Shown here in pieces: positions 62,769-64,000 of a stretch of DNA of 64,000 nt (its first letter is position 1; each line of letters begins with the position of its first letter). Below the pieces are notes generated by a model that saw nothing but the letters and a program-made list of their open reading frames with translations, did no database searches and was not told where the DNA came from. Location: contig CAWHUL010000020.1 of the NCBI GenBank assembly GCA_963832365.1, positions 1 through 64,000 of the forward strand, given 5' to 3'. Both the position numbers and the translations under genes were made by a program. The DNA is from CAWBRT01 sp963832365 (GTDB taxonomy: Bacteria; Acidobacteriota; Terriglobia; Terriglobales; Acidobacteriaceae).

Positions 62769-63395
62769 CTATTGCACACGTTCGTTATCGGTGCGATTCC
62801 ACATCTGCTCGAAAACCTGCCGAAATGCCCCGACCTGCGCGGGGTCGGTGGTGAAATGCGCATTGTTGTCTTGCCGCTTGAGGCCGCTGGGAGACCAGTT
62901 GGCAGAGCCGTCGCGCAGCAGCGAGCCGTCAATCACGTAAGCTTTCAGATGCATCAGTTCGTGGCTGCCCTTTATGCGAATCTGAATGTTGCGCTCGCGT
63001 CGCAGCATCTCGGTTGTTGTTCCACGATTGTGCTGCCTGGAGTTGCGCTGCTCCTCTTCGTACTGCTGGCGGTCACGATAGAGGCGAATCTGTACTCCGC
63101 GCCGGGACAACTTGAGCAGTTCCTCCGCCACATAGAGGTCAGTAAAGGCGTACATCGCGATGTCGACGGTGTGCTGCGCGCTATCGAGGCGCTCGCGATC
63201 AATCTGTTCGAGGTTTTCAAACGGAGAATAGTGCTGCCCGGCTCCGGCATTGCCTGCCTGAGCGGTGCGGTTGAGGAGGCGTGAGGTGCCGCTGTATTTC
63301 GACTTGAAAGTCGACTGCAAGAAAAGCACGGAAACCGTCAATACAACAATGATGGCCAGAATAGCGCTTATGGGGCTGCGATTCCGCGTGGCCAT
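62769..63395 (-). CDS. Phospholipase D-like nuclease/transferase, single HKD motif
   Basis: A 208-residue protein starting at ATG 63395, with an N-terminal membrane anchor ('AILAIIVVLTVSVLFLQSTF') and one HKD motif: 'LMHLKAYVIDGSLLRDGSAN', i.e. H-x-K-x(4)-D-x(6)-G-S-x-N. 'HTVDIAMYAFTDLYVAEELL' is the matching first strand and helix of the PLD fold. With one HKD it should function as a dimer, like Nuc-type endonucleases. Its ATG shares the last base of the thiL stop (TGATG), which indicates translational coupling. Confidence 0.87.
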   Translation of the reverse strand: MATRNRSPISAILAIIVVLTVSVLFLQSTFKSKYSGTSRLLNRTAQAGNAGAGQHYSPFENLEQIDRERLDSAQHTVDIAMYAFTDLYVAEELLKLSRRGVQIRLYRDRQQYEEEQRNSRQHNRGTTTEMLRRERNIQIRIKGSHELMHLKAYVIDGSLLRDGSANWSPSGLKRQDNNAHFTTDPAQVGAFRQVFEQMWNRTDNERVQ

Positions 63396-64000
63396 CAGTG
63401 GTTTCTCCGTCCGGCGGTCGAGAAGTGTTCCCACCCCCCGGTTTCCAGCTCAGTCGTGTAACCATTTTCGTGTTCGATCACTATTTCGCTGCCCTCGTTG
63501 ATGTAGCCAATCCGGGTAATCAGCACGCCGGCGATCTCCTTGGCCAATCGCCGCGCCGGAGCTGCGGTAAACAGCAGTTGATATTCGTCTCCTCCGTGCA
63601 GAGCGTGACGCCGTTCCACCTCGTGCCGGCCGAGACTGCCGATCGGCAGGGCGCGCTCGATGATCGTCGCTCCCACGCCGCTGGATTCGCAGATGTGCCT
63701 CAGGTCTGTGGAGAGTCCGTCACTGATGTCGATCATCGCCGTCGCCAGCTTCTTCGCGCGCAGTTGGCGCGCAACCGCGATCCGTGGCTCGGGATAGAAA
63801 TGCGCGGGAAATGCCGATGGCCGAAACTTACGTTCCGGATTGGCGAACATTTGCTCCAGCAGAGCCGCTGGCGCGCCCAATTCGCCGGTCACAAAAATAC
63901 TGTCGCCAGGCCGTGCTCCGGAACGCAGGATCGCCTGACCTGCCGGAACCGACCCCACGACCGAAATATCAGCCAATACCCCGGCGGGCGACTGTGCGGT
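63395..64000 (-). CDS. thiL: Thiamine-monophosphate kinase (5' part beyond the window)
   Basis: The C-terminal 200 residues of ThiL, which phosphorylates thiamine monophosphate to the diphosphate. 'DISVVGSVPAGQAILRSGAR' and 'PGDSIFVTGELGAP' belong to the start of the second half; 'AMIDISDGLSTDLRHICESS' and 'ALHGGDEYQLLFTA' are the key motifs of AIR synthase-like C-terminal domains in ThiL. The frame is open to the window edge and the gene continues beyond 64000, so its start is not seen. It is coupled to the PLD gene. The window contains a ThDP enzyme and a ThDP oxidoreductase, though no link is implied. Confidence 0.93.
   Translation of the reverse strand, partial: TAQSPAGVLADISVVGSVPAGQAILRSGARPGDSIFVTGELGAPAALLEQMFANPERKFRPSAFPAHFYPEPRIAVARQLRAKKLATAMIDISDGLSTDLRHICESSGVGATIIERALPIGSLGRHEVERRHALHGGDEYQLLFTAAPARRLAKEIAGVLITRIGYINEGSEIVIEHENGYTTELETGGWEHFSTAGRRNH

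Overview
The window looks like a chromosomal segment of an Acidobacteriota bacterium (Terriglobia-like). This is inferred from overall gene content: a Tad/Flp pilus locus led by a TonB-like protein and a sigma-54 activator, small RNA-polymerase-omega-like and RRM proteins, tex, malonyl-CoA decarboxylase, and several conserved hypotheticals of that style. I could not test the taxonomy by search.

Region 1 (1-22.3 kb) is accessory metabolism. It opens with the broken 3' end of a quinone oxidoreductase. A B12-dependent glutamate mutase locus follows (GlmS, the MutL-type protein, GlmE), then an enolase-superfamily enzyme, a C_GCAxxG_C_C protein and a luciferase-like oxidoreductase. IS3 and IS21 debris, an orphan protein and a phage-like fragment come next. 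A minus-strand operon encodes a three-subunit HcnABC/opine-oxidase-type flavin dehydrogenase and a ThDP enzyme. Divergent to it are an unknown two-repeat protein, an acyl-CoA ligase, an MHS-type transporter, an enoyl-CoA hydratase and a quinone reductase, which together resemble uptake plus CoA-dependent catabolism of a small, perhaps nitrogenous, carboxylate. The region ends at the 3' part of a tRNA-Pro gene, the usual scar of tRNA-targeted integration, so the left 22 kb may be an integrated island.

Region 2 (22.5-27 kb) is gene debris: an hsdR fragment, a frameshifted Tat-exported DUF6282 hydrolase, the tail of a patatin-like phospholipase, a broken DUF985 cupin and a frameshifted M24 peptidase.

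Region 3 (27.5-38.9 kb) looks like core genome: an M23 peptidase, Tex, an RRM protein, an omega-like protein, two small proteins, a DRE-TIM aldolase-like synthase, malonyl-CoA decarboxylase and a TonB-like protein.

Region 4 (39.4-56.5 kb) is a sigma-54 activator, a QW-repeat protein and a DUF362 protein, followed by a Tad pilus locus (TadE-like pseudopilins, a VWA TadG, a large membrane protein, two flp pilins, cpaA, cpaB, cpaC, cpaE, cpaF, tadB, tadC), a 32-residue membrane microprotein and DUF192. The flp-cpaA junction is tandemly duplicated.

Region 5 (56.8-64 kb) holds a TetR/MFS divergent pair with a palindromic operator, a four-subunit 2-oxoacid:ferredoxin oxidoreductase (beta subunit frameshifted), a hypothetical gene, a PLD-family protein and the 3' part of thiL.

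Single-base indels interrupt otherwise well-conserved proteins at 0-3.1 kb, 23-26.5 kb and 60.5 kb, while the genes between are intact. This is either sequence error or regional decay; the sequence alone does not settle which.
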